Of a DNA stretch of 64,000 nucleotides, positions 43,776-51,792 are shown piece by piece (position 1 is the stretch's first letter; each line of letters begins with the position of its first letter). Made by a program: the position numbers and the translations under genes. Where the stretch lies: contig CAKTJC010000001.1 of the NCBI GenBank assembly GCA_934567355.1, forward strand, positions 62,001 to 126,000, in the 5' to 3' direction. The notes under the pieces are model-generated. The model had not been told where the DNA came from. It saw nothing but the letters and a program-made list of their open reading frames with translations, and did not search any database. Origin of the DNA: an uncultured Oscillospiraceae bacterium. GTDB lineage: Bacteria > Bacillota > Clostridia > Oscillospirales > Oscillospiraceae.

Positions 43776-43779
43776 ATAA

Positions 43780-43819
43780 CCGCGCCTTTGCACATCCGAA
43801 AGCAGAGGCGCGGCTTTTT
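43780..43819 (+). terminator. Terminator of the MFS transporter gene
   Basis: Stem ccgcgcctttgc / gcagaggcgcgg with a 10-nt loop, followed by CTTTTTA. Confidence 0.8.
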
Positions 43820-44633
43820 ACTTTTCGATGCCCAGCTTGAACCGGCGCATCATTTCATTGGTCAGGCTGGAATCGTCGGGCTGGAGCTGGATGTCCTCCC
43901 GGCGTACCCACTGGGCATATTTCAGCTCCTGGGCGTCCATATGGATGGTTTCGTCTCCATCCAGTTCGCAGTAAAAGCCCAGCAGCAGGTCATTCGCGAT
44001 GCCCCAGGGCTGGGAGGCAAAATAGCGGATGTTTTTCACGCGGACCCCCGCCTCTTCCATTACCTCCCGCCGGACGGTCTCCTCGGCAGTCTCGCCGATC
44101 TCCGTGAACCCGGCGATCAGCGCATTGTAGGCAACGCCTCTGCGGTAGCGGGTGAGCAAGAGCCTTTCGCCGTTTTTCACCCCCACGATCACCGCAGGCA
44201 TGATCCTTGGATAGAAGGTCTTTCCGCAGTCGGGGCAAACCATCGCCCGCTCCCGCTGGGAGTGCACCGTCTGCGCGCCGCACCGGCCGCAGAATCGGAC
44301 GTCCGTATACCAATCCGCCAGGTGCTTGCCGGTAAAGGCAGCAAAAAGCTCCACCTTTTCCAGCTGCCGCTCCGTCCGCAGCTGACGAAGGTCCACAAAG
44401 GAGAATCCATCCGGGGTGTCTCCGCTGTCCGGCATCAAAAAATAAGGCTTTCCATCCACCGTGAAAAGGAAGCGGTATTCCCGCTGCCCCAGCTCCCGCA
44501 CCTGGGGGAATTGCCCCTGCTCACTGCGCAGCAGCGCCCCGCGCCGGAAGCAAAGCACCGTATCCTCCGGGGCAGGTACCGCCTCCGGCTGGTATTCATT
44601 GTGAAAAACGCTGGGAAAAATATCCTGGATCAT
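43818..44633 (-). CDS. nudC: NAD(+) diphosphatase (NudC-like Nudix hydrolase)
   Basis: A 271-aa Nudix enzyme that cleaves NAD(H) into NMN and AMP (in relatives also decaps NAD-RNA). It has a zinc ribbon CGRC ... CPDC (residues about 113-133) and a Nudix box GFTEIGETAEETVRREVMEE. The class motif SQPWPFPxS is here SQPWGIAND, so the NudC identity is likely but slightly divergent. ATG at 44633 follows AGAGAGG. It is 35 bp downstream of an amidohydrolase gene, likely one operon. Confidence 0.85.
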   Translation of the reverse strand: MIQDIFPSVFHNEYQPEAVPAPEDTVLCFRRGALLRSEQGQFPQVRELGQREYRFLFTVDGKPYFLMPDSGDTPDGFSFVDLRQLRTERQLEKVELFAAFTGKHLADWYTDVRFCGRCGAQTVHSQRERAMVCPDCGKTFYPRIMPAVIVGVKNGERLLLTRYRRGVAYNALIAGFTEIGETAEETVRREVMEEAGVRVKNIRYFASQPWGIANDLLLGFYCELDGDETIHMDAQELKYAQWVRREDIQLQPDDSSLTNEMMRRFKLGIEK

Positions 44634-44668
44634 AAGATTACCTCTCTGTCTTAAAATTACGGCGGCAC

Positions 44669-45520
44669 TCAGGAGAATTTTCCTTGGATCTCCTGCTGTC
44701 CTCTTTGCAGGATCTGCCGGGAAGCATCGCCAAAAATCTCCTGAAACAAGGCGTACTCCGTCAGCCCTGCGTGGGGAACCGCCCAGGCGCCTGCATCGGT
44801 ACCGGGGGCAAGCAAGCCGCCAAGTGAGGCGAAGCGATGAACATTTTCCTGCGCCGAAGCGAGGATCTGCCGGACGGAAGCTTCGCTGAACCGTCCTCTT
44901 CCCCGCAGATTGCCGATGGTGGAGAGGGTGGGCACCCATACGGTGCCGTTTTCCGCCATGGCATGCAGCGCCTCGCTGTCCAGATACGCCCCGTGCTCCA
45001 CGGAGTCCACCCCCGCCCGGGCGGCGGCCCGGACGGTACGCGCCCCATTGGCATGCGCCATAACGGCAAAGCCCTCTTCATGGGCGATATGGATCAGTTC
45101 CCGGATCTGCTCGGGGGGCAGCCCCTCCTCGGTCAGCTCCCCGGGGCGGTCAAAGTCCATCAGCCCGGAGATCATAATTTTGATAAAATCCGCCCCGTCC
45201 CGCCGGTGCTGCCTTACCAGGCCGGTATACTGCCGGAGGTCTTCAAATTTTGTGCCGATAAAGCCGCCGTAGTGCCCCGCCATGTACAGCGGCGACAGGG
45301 GCGTGACCAGGCGGATGCCGTACTCCGGGGCAAGCGCTCTGGCCGCCGCTCCCACGCCCCAGCGATCGCCGCCCTCGCGCAGATAGGTAAAGCCTGCCGC
45401 GCGGTAGCGCTCCAGATTGGCGCGGATGATCTTCCCGTTTGGGGCTTCCCGATGGGCGGCAATGGCTGTCCGCCAGTCAAACCCGTCCAGAACCATATGA
45501 ATATGACAATCGCAGTACAT
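44669..45520 (-). CDS. Metal-dependent amidohydrolase
   Basis: A 283-aa member of the amidohydrolase superfamily: N-terminal metal motif CDCHIHM, later FAVMAHANG and SVEHGAYLD (metal His), and LLAPGTDAGAW (metal Asp) near the end. Such enzymes hydrolyse amide, ester or imino bonds of cyclic substrates; this one lacks the outer beta-sandwich and is short, so it may resemble imidazolonepropionase-type or unknown subgroups. Start at 45520 (MYCDCH) follows GAGG. Substrate unknown. Confidence 0.8.
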   Translation of the reverse strand: MYCDCHIHMVLDGFDWRTAIAAHREAPNGKIIRANLERYRAAGFTYLREGGDRWGVGAAARALAPEYGIRLVTPLSPLYMAGHYGGFIGTKFEDLRQYTGLVRQHRRDGADFIKIMISGLMDFDRPGELTEEGLPPEQIRELIHIAHEEGFAVMAHANGARTVRAAARAGVDSVEHGAYLDSEALHAMAENGTVWVPTLSTIGNLRGRGRFSEASVRQILASAQENVHRFASLGGLLAPGTDAGAWAVPHAGLTEYALFQEIFGDASRQILQRGQQEIQGKFS

Positions 45521-45584
45521 CGTGCCGTCCTCTATAAATGTCTTTTCAATATAATAAAACGGTTTCTTTTTCCCGTCAAGACGC

Positions 45585-45610
45585 AAAAAGCGGACGGTTT
45601 CCCGTCCGCC
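45585..45610 (-). terminator. Terminator of the pssA-psd operon
   Basis: Stem gcggacgg / ccgtccgc with TTTC loop, followed on the minus strand by TTTTTGCG; the amidohydrolase promoter lies beyond it. Confidence 0.75.
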
Positions 45611-45615
45611 ATATA

Positions 45616-46491
45616 TCATGGGTGCGGCTCCGCCGCAATGCCGATGCGCTCGCCCAGGTGCACCATAGTCTCGGCATCCTCGGTCGTGTTGCGCACGAGG
45701 TCGGCATCCGGGATCGCGCGTCCCTTCTGCAGCAGGACGATCACCGTGGAGCCGCCGAATTCAAAGCGCCCTTTTTCCTCGCCCCGCCTTACCTGCCGGG
45801 AGCCGGGATCGTTTACGATCCGCCCCACCATGGCGGCGCCCACCTCCATCTGCAGCACCGTGCCGAAGCGCTCGCTTTCCAGCAGGGAATACTCCCGGGT
45901 GTTTTCCCGGTAGATGGGGCAGCGGCTGGCGGCAGCGGGATTGACCGTATGGAATACACCGGGGATCCGGGTGCTTTCGCCGGCGAAGCCGGAATCGATG
46001 TAGCCGTAGCGGTGGTAGTCGCCGACGGTCAGCCGGAACAGCAGCAGCGTACCGCCCAGGAAACGCTCTGCCAGGGGCTTGCTTTGCAGCAATCCCCCCA
46101 GGGTATACTGCGTGCCCTTGATCCGGAAGCGGGAATCGGGCAGAATTTCATAGACGCTGAGCTTGCTGTCGCAGGGAGCGATCAGGTGGGTCGGCTCGGT
46201 ATCCACCGGTCTGCGGCCGGGCAGCACGCGGCGGGTAAAAAAATCGTTGAAGCTGCGAAATTTCCGCTGCTCAAAATCATCCATGCAGATATGGTTTGCG
46301 CGGATGAAGGGCTTTACCGCCAGCGCAGAGATCCGCCGATCCAGCAGCCAGCCGGCCGCCCGGCTGACGCCGGGGCGGATCATGAGTTTGACCAGCAGCC
46401 GCCCGAAGGCGGTGCCGTACATCCATTCCAGCAGCCTGTCCTGCCCCGCGTCGCCGGGGACACAGCCGCCGCTCCTATCCCGCCAGGTCAT
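45616..46491 (-). CDS. psd: Phosphatidylserine decarboxylase
   Basis: A 291-aa pyruvoyl-dependent enzyme forming phosphatidylethanolamine. Signatures: FNDFFTRRVLPGRRP, LIAPCDSKLSVYEI, DYHRYGYIDSG (catalytic His), and the self-cleavage site FGGSTVIVLL where the Ser becomes the pyruvoyl group. It starts with an ATGA overlap to pssA. The pair converts CDP-diacylglycerol to PE at the membrane. Confidence 0.95.
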   Translation of the reverse strand: MTWRDRSGGCVPGDAGQDRLLEWMYGTAFGRLLVKLMIRPGVSRAAGWLLDRRISALAVKPFIRANHICMDDFEQRKFRSFNDFFTRRVLPGRRPVDTEPTHLIAPCDSKLSVYEILPDSRFRIKGTQYTLGGLLQSKPLAERFLGGTLLLFRLTVGDYHRYGYIDSGFAGESTRIPGVFHTVNPAAASRCPIYRENTREYSLLESERFGTVLQMEVGAAMVGRIVNDPGSRQVRRGEEKGRFEFGGSTVIVLLQKGRAIPDADLVRNTTEDAETMVHLGERIGIAAEPHP

Positions 46492-47105
46492 CTGGGATAC
46501 CGCAGCAGCAGAACTGCCAGCGGAGCCAGCACCGTCGCGCCCATGGCAACGAATTTCCACAGCACGGGCTTTTTCACCTTGAAGTCCAGAATATACAGGA
46601 AACCGAACAGCGCCGTCGCCAGCCGCAGCACCCACAGATTGCAGCTTCGCGGCATCAGCAGGTACATCAGGTACACCGCCGGCGCCATGATGTCCAGGCA
46701 CACCACCGGCAGCCCATGGTAATCCCCCTTGGTGCCCAGCTCTGCCTGGACGGCCAGTACATTAAAATAGCCCAGCCGGATCACGCAGCACAGGCAGTAA
46801 GCTCCCAGCAGCACCATATCCAGAATTCCTCTCATGCCCAGCATATAAAACAGCGTCGCCGGACACACGCCGAAGGAGATCAGGTCGCACAGAGAATCAA
46901 TCTGGATGCCGAAAAGCATCTCCCCCTTGGTGCGGTTTTTCTTCTTCCGCGCCACCATGCCGTCCAGCGTGTCGCACACCAAGGCGACGGCCATGCACAA
47001 AATCGCATTGACATACAGCCCGTGGATGGACATGGAAATCCCCAGCAGCCCGGCCAGCGCTCCCATATAGGTCAAAATAACGGTATAATCATAAAAACCG
47101 ATCAT
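46488..47105 (-). CDS. pssA: CDP-diacylglycerol--serine O-phosphatidyltransferase
   Basis: A 205-aa integral membrane enzyme that makes phosphatidylserine. CDP-alcohol phosphotransferase motif: DGMVAR, then KKKNRTKGEMLF, G, three residues, D, three residues, D. The spacing between AR and the Gly is 12 rather than the standard 8, a four-residue insertion. ATG at 47105 follows AGAGAGG. A terminator-like hairpin lies in the leader. Partner psd overlaps its stop. Confidence 0.92.
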   Translation of the reverse strand: MIGFYDYTVILTYMGALAGLLGISMSIHGLYVNAILCMAVALVCDTLDGMVARKKKNRTKGEMLFGIQIDSLCDLISFGVCPATLFYMLGMRGILDMVLLGAYCLCCVIRLGYFNVLAVQAELGTKGDYHGLPVVCLDIMAPAVYLMYLLMPRSCNLWVLRLATALFGFLYILDFKVKKPVLWKFVAMGATVLAPLAVLLLRYPR

Positions 47106-47123
47106 AAGCAAATCCTCTCTGTC

Positions 47124-47150
47124 TTTACAAAAAAAGCGCCCGAAGAGCGC
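47124..47150 (-). terminator. Terminator-like hairpin in the pssA leader
   Basis: On the minus strand GCGCTC-TTC-GGGCGC (one G-U pair) is followed by TTTTTTTG, 20 nt before the pssA start and about 20 nt after the predicted transcription start. It could act as an attenuator. Confidence 0.55.
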
Positions 47151-47173
47151 CGGATTCGTGAAGTGTATGTTTA

Positions 47174-47202
47174 ATTTTAACACACCTTACGCAAATAGGC
47201 AA
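47174..47202 (-). promoter_or_regulatory. Promoter of pssA-psd
   Basis: On the minus strand TTGCCT (47197-47202), 17-bp spacer, TAAAAT (47174-47179). Confidence 0.65.
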
Positions 47203-47274
47203 GAATGTTAAGGAAATGTTAAACAAAGGTTAATGAATGACGGTTTTATTCCAACAAACGATGGGAATTTCGCA

Positions 47275-47304
47275 TTGACACCCACGAAAAAGCTATGGTA
47301 TAAT
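47275..47304 (+). promoter_or_regulatory. Promoter of the LPG-flippase-like gene
   Basis: Perfect TTGACA (47275-47280) and TATAAT (47299-47304) with an 18-bp spacer. Confidence 0.85.
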
Positions 47305-47345
47305 GCATTCTAATGTGATTTCAGTGGAGAAAGGAGCCACAGCCA

Positions 47346-48374
47346 ATGACGAAGAAAACGCGCAGACGCATTTTCAGCATTCTTTTTTACTTTGCCGTTC
47401 TGGCGCTGACTCTGTGGTACGTATTTCGGGACGAAAGCCTGAGCCAAATCTTCTCCTATCTCTCCGAAGCCAAGTGGGGCTACGCCGCCATTGCGGTGAT
47501 GGCTGTGGTGACTTTCATTCTGGGAGAATCCGTGGTGCTGTGTTACCTGCTGCGCAGTCAGGGCACGCGGGCAAAATTCGGACACTGCTGCCTGTTCTCC
47601 TTTGTCGGATTTTTCTACAGCGCCATCACTCCCTCCGCCTCCGGCGGGCAGCCCATGCAGATGGTGTATATGCACCGGGACGGCATCCCGGCGGCGGTAT
47701 CCACCGTGGTGCTGGTGATCGTGACCATTGTGTATAAAACGGTGCTGGTGCTCATCGGGCTGGTGGTGACCATTCTGCGCCCCCCTGCGATCATCGATTG
47801 CCTCGGCGACGTGGAGCCGCTGATCTATCTGGGCGTGGCGCTGAACGTGATCGTCGTGGCGCTGCTGCTGCTGGCTGTCTTCCGTCCCAGCCTGCTGGAG
47901 CGCCTCACCCGCTGGGTGCTGCGGGTCGTGCAGAAGATCCACCCCTTCCGCAATCCCCAGAAGGTGATGAACCGGGTGCAGCGCATGCTGGATCAGTACC
48001 GCGGCACCGCCGATTTCTTCAAGAAAAAGCCGAAGATCATTCTCACCGCATTTCTCATCACCCTGGTGCAGCGGTTCTGCATGTTCAGCGTGGTGTGGTT
48101 TACCTACCTGGCCTTCGGGCTGTCCGGAGAGCACGCCATCACCGTGATCCTGCTCCAAGCTCTGATTTCCGTGGCAGTGGATATGCTCCCCCTGCCCGGC
48201 GGCATGGGCATCAGCGAAACGCTTTTCACCGTGATCTTCACCCCCGTATTCGGCGCGGATCTCGTGCTGCCCGGCATGATCGTCTGCCGGGGCATCAGCT
48301 ACTATACCCAGCTGCTGATCAGCGCCGTGATGACCGGCGTCACCCAGTTTGTATTCCGGGATCGCTCCAAATGA
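47346..48374 (+). CDS. Lysylphosphatidylglycerol synthase TM-domain (UPF0104) protein
   Basis: A 342-aa membrane protein with about eight spans matching the N-terminal flippase domain of MprF/LPG synthase without the synthase domain. The motif SFVGFFYSAITPSASGGQPMQ and the later DMLPLPGGMGISETLF are typical of this family. The relatives may flip phospholipids or glycolipids. ATG at 47346 follows AAAGGAG. The divergent neighbours pssA/psd also deal with phospholipids. Confidence 0.85.
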   Translation: MTKKTRRRIFSILFYFAVLALTLWYVFRDESLSQIFSYLSEAKWGYAAIAVMAVVTFILGESVVLCYLLRSQGTRAKFGHCCLFSFVGFFYSAITPSASGGQPMQMVYMHRDGIPAAVSTVVLVIVTIVYKTVLVLIGLVVTILRPPAIIDCLGDVEPLIYLGVALNVIVVALLLLAVFRPSLLERLTRWVLRVVQKIHPFRNPQKVMNRVQRMLDQYRGTADFFKKKPKIILTAFLITLVQRFCMFSVVWFTYLAFGLSGEHAITVILLQALISVAVDMLPLPGGMGISETLFTVIFTPVFGADLVLPGMIVCRGISYYTQLLISAVMTGVTQFVFRDRSK

Positions 48375-48416
48375 AACAATTTCCCCAAGGGGCTTCCATT
48401 TCCTCTTAAAAGAAGA

Positions 48417-48422
48417 TATAAT
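48417..48422 (+). promoter_or_regulatory. -10 element before the ROK kinase
   Basis: Perfect TATAAT; the -35 (TTCCAT, 48394-48399) is weak. A short cccc-aa-gggg hairpin precedes it. Confidence 0.45.
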
Positions 48423-48453
48423 AGAACCATTCAATAATCAGGAGGACATATCC

Positions 48454-49398
48454 ATGAAATATGGCTTTGGTGTGGATTTGGGCGGCACCACCGTCAAAAT
48501 CGCTTACTTCGATGAAACCGGCAATCTCATCTCCAAATGGGAGATCCCCACGGTCACTGCCAACGGCGGCATCCAGATTTTACCGGACATTGCCGCGTCC
48601 ATCCGGGAGTTCCGGCAGAGCAGCGGCATTCAGGATGCCGACCTGCTGGGCGTGGGCATCGGCGTTCCCGGCCCTGTGGACAGCAAGGGCAACGTCAACC
48701 GCTGCGTCAACCTGGGCTGGGGCAAATTCAACATCAGCAAAGAGCTCTCCACCCTCACCGGTCTGCCCGTGACGGCGGGCAACGACGCCAACGTGGCGGC
48801 GCTGGGTGAATTCTGGAAGGGCGGCGGCCAGGGCTGCAACAACATGGTCTTTGTCACGCTGGGCACCGGCGTGGGCGGCGGCATTGTCGTCGAGGGGCGG
48901 CTGCTCCACGGCGCGCACGGCGCGGGCGCGGAGATCGGCCACATGGTGCTCAACCGGAACGAGACCGCCGTGTGCGGCTGCGGCAAGCGGGGCTGCGTGG
49001 AGCAGTACTGCTCCGCCACCGGCATCGTCCGCCTGGCCAAGCAGGCGCTGGAGAGCTCCAAAGAGGAATCCACCCTGCGGCAGCTGAGCAGCCCGACCTG
49101 CAAGGACATCTTCGACGCCGGAAAGCAGGGCGATCAGCTGGCGCTGCAGGTGCTCGACCAGTACTATGCCTACATGGGCGAATTCCTGGCCGACGTGTGC
49201 TGCGTGGTCAACCCGGAGGTGGTGGTCATCGGCGGCGGCGTCAGCAAGGCGGGCGAAGTCCTGCTGGACGGCCTGAAGCCCTACTTCAACAAGTACGTCT
49301 TCCATGCGGCCTCCGAGGTCAAGTTCACGCTGGCCTCCCTGGGCAATGACGCCGGTGCCTACGGCGCCTTCAAGCTGGCATTGGATGCGGCAAAATAA
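48454..49398 (+). CDS. ROK-family glucokinase
   Basis: A 314-aa sugar kinase. ATP-binding GVDLGGTTVKIAYFD, sugar-binding GVPGPVDSKG and GNDANVAALGEFWKG (catalytic Asp), glycine loop GTGVGGGI, and the ROK zinc motif CGCGKRGCVEQYCSATG. The best match is glucokinase phosphorylating glucose for glycolysis; other hexoses are possible. ATG at 48454 follows CAGGAGG. Confidence 0.92.
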   Translation: MKYGFGVDLGGTTVKIAYFDETGNLISKWEIPTVTANGGIQILPDIAASIREFRQSSGIQDADLLGVGIGVPGPVDSKGNVNRCVNLGWGKFNISKELSTLTGLPVTAGNDANVAALGEFWKGGGQGCNNMVFVTLGTGVGGGIVVEGRLLHGAHGAGAEIGHMVLNRNETAVCGCGKRGCVEQYCSATGIVRLAKQALESSKEESTLRQLSSPTCKDIFDAGKQGDQLALQVLDQYYAYMGEFLADVCCVVNPEVVVIGGGVSKAGEVLLDGLKPYFNKYVFHAASEVKFTLASLGNDAGAYGAFKLALDAAK

Positions 49399-49441
49399 CG
49401 GCAGCGCCGCGTAAGCATGGCTGCCCGAAATCAATTTCTGA

Positions 49442-49471
49442 AAGGAGAGGACCTGGTTCCTCTCCTTTTTC
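49442..49471 (+). terminator. Terminator of the ROK kinase
   Basis: Perfect 10-bp stem aaggagagga / tcctctcctt with a 6-nt loop, ending in TTTTT. Confidence 0.85.
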
Positions 49472-49565
49472 CTTTCCGCAGAGAAAATTTTTCGAAGTTA
49501 AATCATTTTCGGCCTGCCAATCGTTTTATATCACGAAAGGCCTTTTGAAAGGAGGAATGCACTCC

Positions 49566-50087
49566 ATGCGGGAAGAAAAGCTCATGGCGCGGATCAGCCG
49601 GGGCGACCGGGACGCGGCGGAGGAGCTGGTTCGGCTGCTCTACCCGGAACTGCTGCGTTACTGCCTGTGGCATGTACCCCGCCGGGATCTGGCAGAGGAC
49701 GCAGTTCAGGAGACTTTTCTGAAAGCCATCCGGTATTACGACCGCTGCACCGGAAATTGCAGGGCATTTCTCTACCGCATTGCCGCCAACACCTGCATCG
49801 ATCTGCAGCGAAAGGCAGGCAGCGCAGAACAGCCGCTGGAGGAGCTGGAGGAAATTCCGGATACCCGCGCCGACCTGGAGCGGGCACAGGCGGACTGGAG
49901 CTTCCGCCAGCGCATCCGCCTTCTGCCCCCGGAGCAGCAGGAGATCGTCCTGCTGCGCTTTGGGCAGGAACTGACCCTGCGGGAGATCGGAGCCGCCACC
50001 GGGCTCCCGCTGCGCACCGTCCAGTCCCGGCTCCGGGCGGCGCTGAAACAGCTGAAGCGTCAGCTGGAAAAGGAGGATTCACCATGA
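49566..50087 (+). CDS. ECF-type RNA polymerase sigma factor
   Basis: A 173-aa sigma-70 family protein lacking regions 1 and 3: region 2 (LLYPELLRYCLWHV ... AEDAVQETFLKAIRYYD) and region 4 helix-turn-helix (LLPPEQQEIVLLRFGQELTL, IGAATGLPLRTVQSRL). Start chosen at ATG 49566, 10 nt after GGAGG. It is followed by an overlapping membrane protein and an ABC exporter, so the operon may be autoregulated in response to an envelope stress. Confidence 0.88.
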   Translation: MREEKLMARISRGDRDAAEELVRLLYPELLRYCLWHVPRRDLAEDAVQETFLKAIRYYDRCTGNCRAFLYRIAANTCIDLQRKAGSAEQPLEELEEIPDTRADLERAQADWSFRQRIRLLPPEQQEIVLLRFGQELTLREIGAATGLPLRTVQSRLRAALKQLKRQLEKEDSP

Positions 50088-50839
50088 CCAATCAAGATTT
50101 CGAGAAGCGGCTGCGCCGTGCACTTGCCGAAGCGCCCTCCGCTGCCTGCCCGGAGGCGCTGTGCACCGCTGCCCGGGCAGAGGCGGGACGCAGGTGCAGG
50201 CGGATCGGCTTCGGCCGGTTTGCCTGGATACAGGTGCGGTTCCTCGGCTGGAAGATCTTGGCCGCCCAGGCGCTATTGGCGCTGGCTGTCTGGCTGCTGG
50301 TCAGGGAGCAGACCCTCGCCGCGCTCTGGCGTCCCCAGGCCGTGGCAGAGGTGCTGTGTGTGCTGTCCGTGCTGGTTTTCATGGCCGCACCGCCGCTGCT
50401 GTACCGCTCCGTCCGCTTTCGGATGCACGAAACGGAGGCAGCCTCCTACTTCTCATCCGCCCGGCTGCTGATGGCCCGGCTGCTGATGCTGGGCATCGGC
50501 AATGTGCTGCTGCTGGGAAGTCTCACCCTGGCCGCGGCGCTGCACACTGCGCTGCGGCTGAGCAGTGCGGCCATGGCCGTGTGGATGCCCTTCCTGCTGG
50601 CCGGGAGCGGCGGGCTGTACCTGCTGGGGCATGCCTCCCCCCAGTGGTTTCTGTGGGGCAGCCTGGCAGAGGGGGGCATCCTGCTGGCGGCAATGTTCAG
50701 CCGCCGGATGAGCTGGCTGTTTACCCCCAGCCCTGCCTGGGCTGCGGTCTGCGCGGTGCTGCTGCTTTTCTGCGGCAGTCAGCTGCACCGGCTGCTCCGG
50801 GGCTGCATCTATGCGGAAGGGCAGCTGGCGGAGGCATAA
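50084..50839 (+). CDS. Membrane protein, possible anti-sigma factor
   Basis: A 251-aa protein with a short cytoplasmic N-terminus (about 50 residues, Arg/Ala-rich, EKRLRRALAEAPS) and about six membrane helices. It starts by ATGA overlap with the sigma gene. Position suggests a sigma regulator, but no zinc-binding anti-sigma motif (HxxxCxxC) is present and no family was recognised; it could equally be an ABC-associated membrane protein. Confidence 0.6.
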   Translation: MTNQDFEKRLRRALAEAPSAACPEALCTAARAEAGRRCRRIGFGRFAWIQVRFLGWKILAAQALLALAVWLLVREQTLAALWRPQAVAEVLCVLSVLVFMAAPPLLYRSVRFRMHETEAASYFSSARLLMARLLMLGIGNVLLLGSLTLAAALHTALRLSSAAMAVWMPFLLAGSGGLYLLGHASPQWFLWGSLAEGGILLAAMFSRRMSWLFTPSPAWAAVCAVLLLFCGSQLHRLLRGCIYAEGQLAEA

Positions 50840-50908
50840 AAAGTCCGGGAGGCTCCGGATACCCCCTGCCGGATTTACCGGAATCTCCCGAAACGGAAAG
50901 GAAACTGT

Positions 50909-51787
50909 ATGGAACTATGCATTGACCATCTATCAAAGATATTCAAAGACATGACCGCCGTGTCGGATGTGTCCCTGCGGCTCACCCCCGGCGTGTGGGG
51001 GCTGCTGGGCGCCAACGGCGCAGGCAAAACCACCCTGATGCGGATGCTGGCGGGCATCATGGAGCCCACCGAGGGCTCCATCACCTATGACGGCCAGCCC
51101 ATCGCCGCCCTGGGGCAGCGCTACCGGGATATTTTCGGGTATTTGCCCCAGGAATTCGGCTTCTATCCGGAGTTTACGGTGCAGGACTATCTGGACTACA
51201 TGGCGGCGCTGAAGGGGCTGAGCGCCGGAGACGGGAAGCGGCGAATCGATGCGCTGCTGGAGCAGCTGACCCTGCAGAAGGTACGGCGGAAGAAGATCGC
51301 CAAGCTCTCCGGCGGCATGAAGCGCCGGGTGGGCATCGCCCAGGCGCTGCTCAATGACCCGGAGGTGCTGATCCTGGACGAGCCCACCAGCGGCCTGGAT
51401 CCCGGGGAGCGGGTGCGGTTCCGCAACCTGCTGTCCGAATTTGCCCACGACCGGATCGTGCTGATCTCCACCCACATTGTCTCCGATGTGGAATACATCG
51501 CCACCCGGAACGCGATGATGAAGCAGGGGCGTCTGCTCTCCTGCGGCACCACCGAGGAGCTGGTGGAGCAGGTGCGCGGCAAGGTGTGGACCGCCCGGGT
51601 CACTCAGGCGCAGCTGCCGGAATACGAGCGGAAGCTGCCCATTGTCAACCTGCGCAACGAGGACGACGGAAGCGTCTCCCTGCGCTATTTGGGGGAGCAG
51701 CCCGCCGCTGCCGGTTCCGTCCCGGCTCAGCCCCGGCTGGAGGATCTGTACCTGTGGCTCTTCCCCCAGGAGCAGGAAAGGAGCTGA
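50909..51787 (+). CDS. ABC transporter ATP-binding protein
   Basis: A 292-aa ATPase of the ABC-2/CcmA type with Walker A GANGAGKTTLMR, Q-loop YLPQEFGFYPEFTV, signature LSGGMKRRVGIAQAL, Walker B LILDEPTSGLDP and H-loop STHIVSDVE. The C-terminal 70 residues form the accessory domain typical of drug/antibiotic exporters. ATG at 50909 follows AAAGGAA. Works with the permease 5 bp downstream. Confidence 0.95.
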   Translation: MELCIDHLSKIFKDMTAVSDVSLRLTPGVWGLLGANGAGKTTLMRMLAGIMEPTEGSITYDGQPIAALGQRYRDIFGYLPQEFGFYPEFTVQDYLDYMAALKGLSAGDGKRRIDALLEQLTLQKVRRKKIAKLSGGMKRRVGIAQALLNDPEVLILDEPTSGLDPGERVRFRNLLSEFAHDRIVLISTHIVSDVEYIATRNAMMKQGRLLSCGTTEELVEQVRGKVWTARVTQAQLPEYERKLPIVNLRNEDDGSVSLRYLGEQPAAAGSVPAQPRLEDLYLWLFPQEQERS

Positions 51788-51792
51788 TCAAT

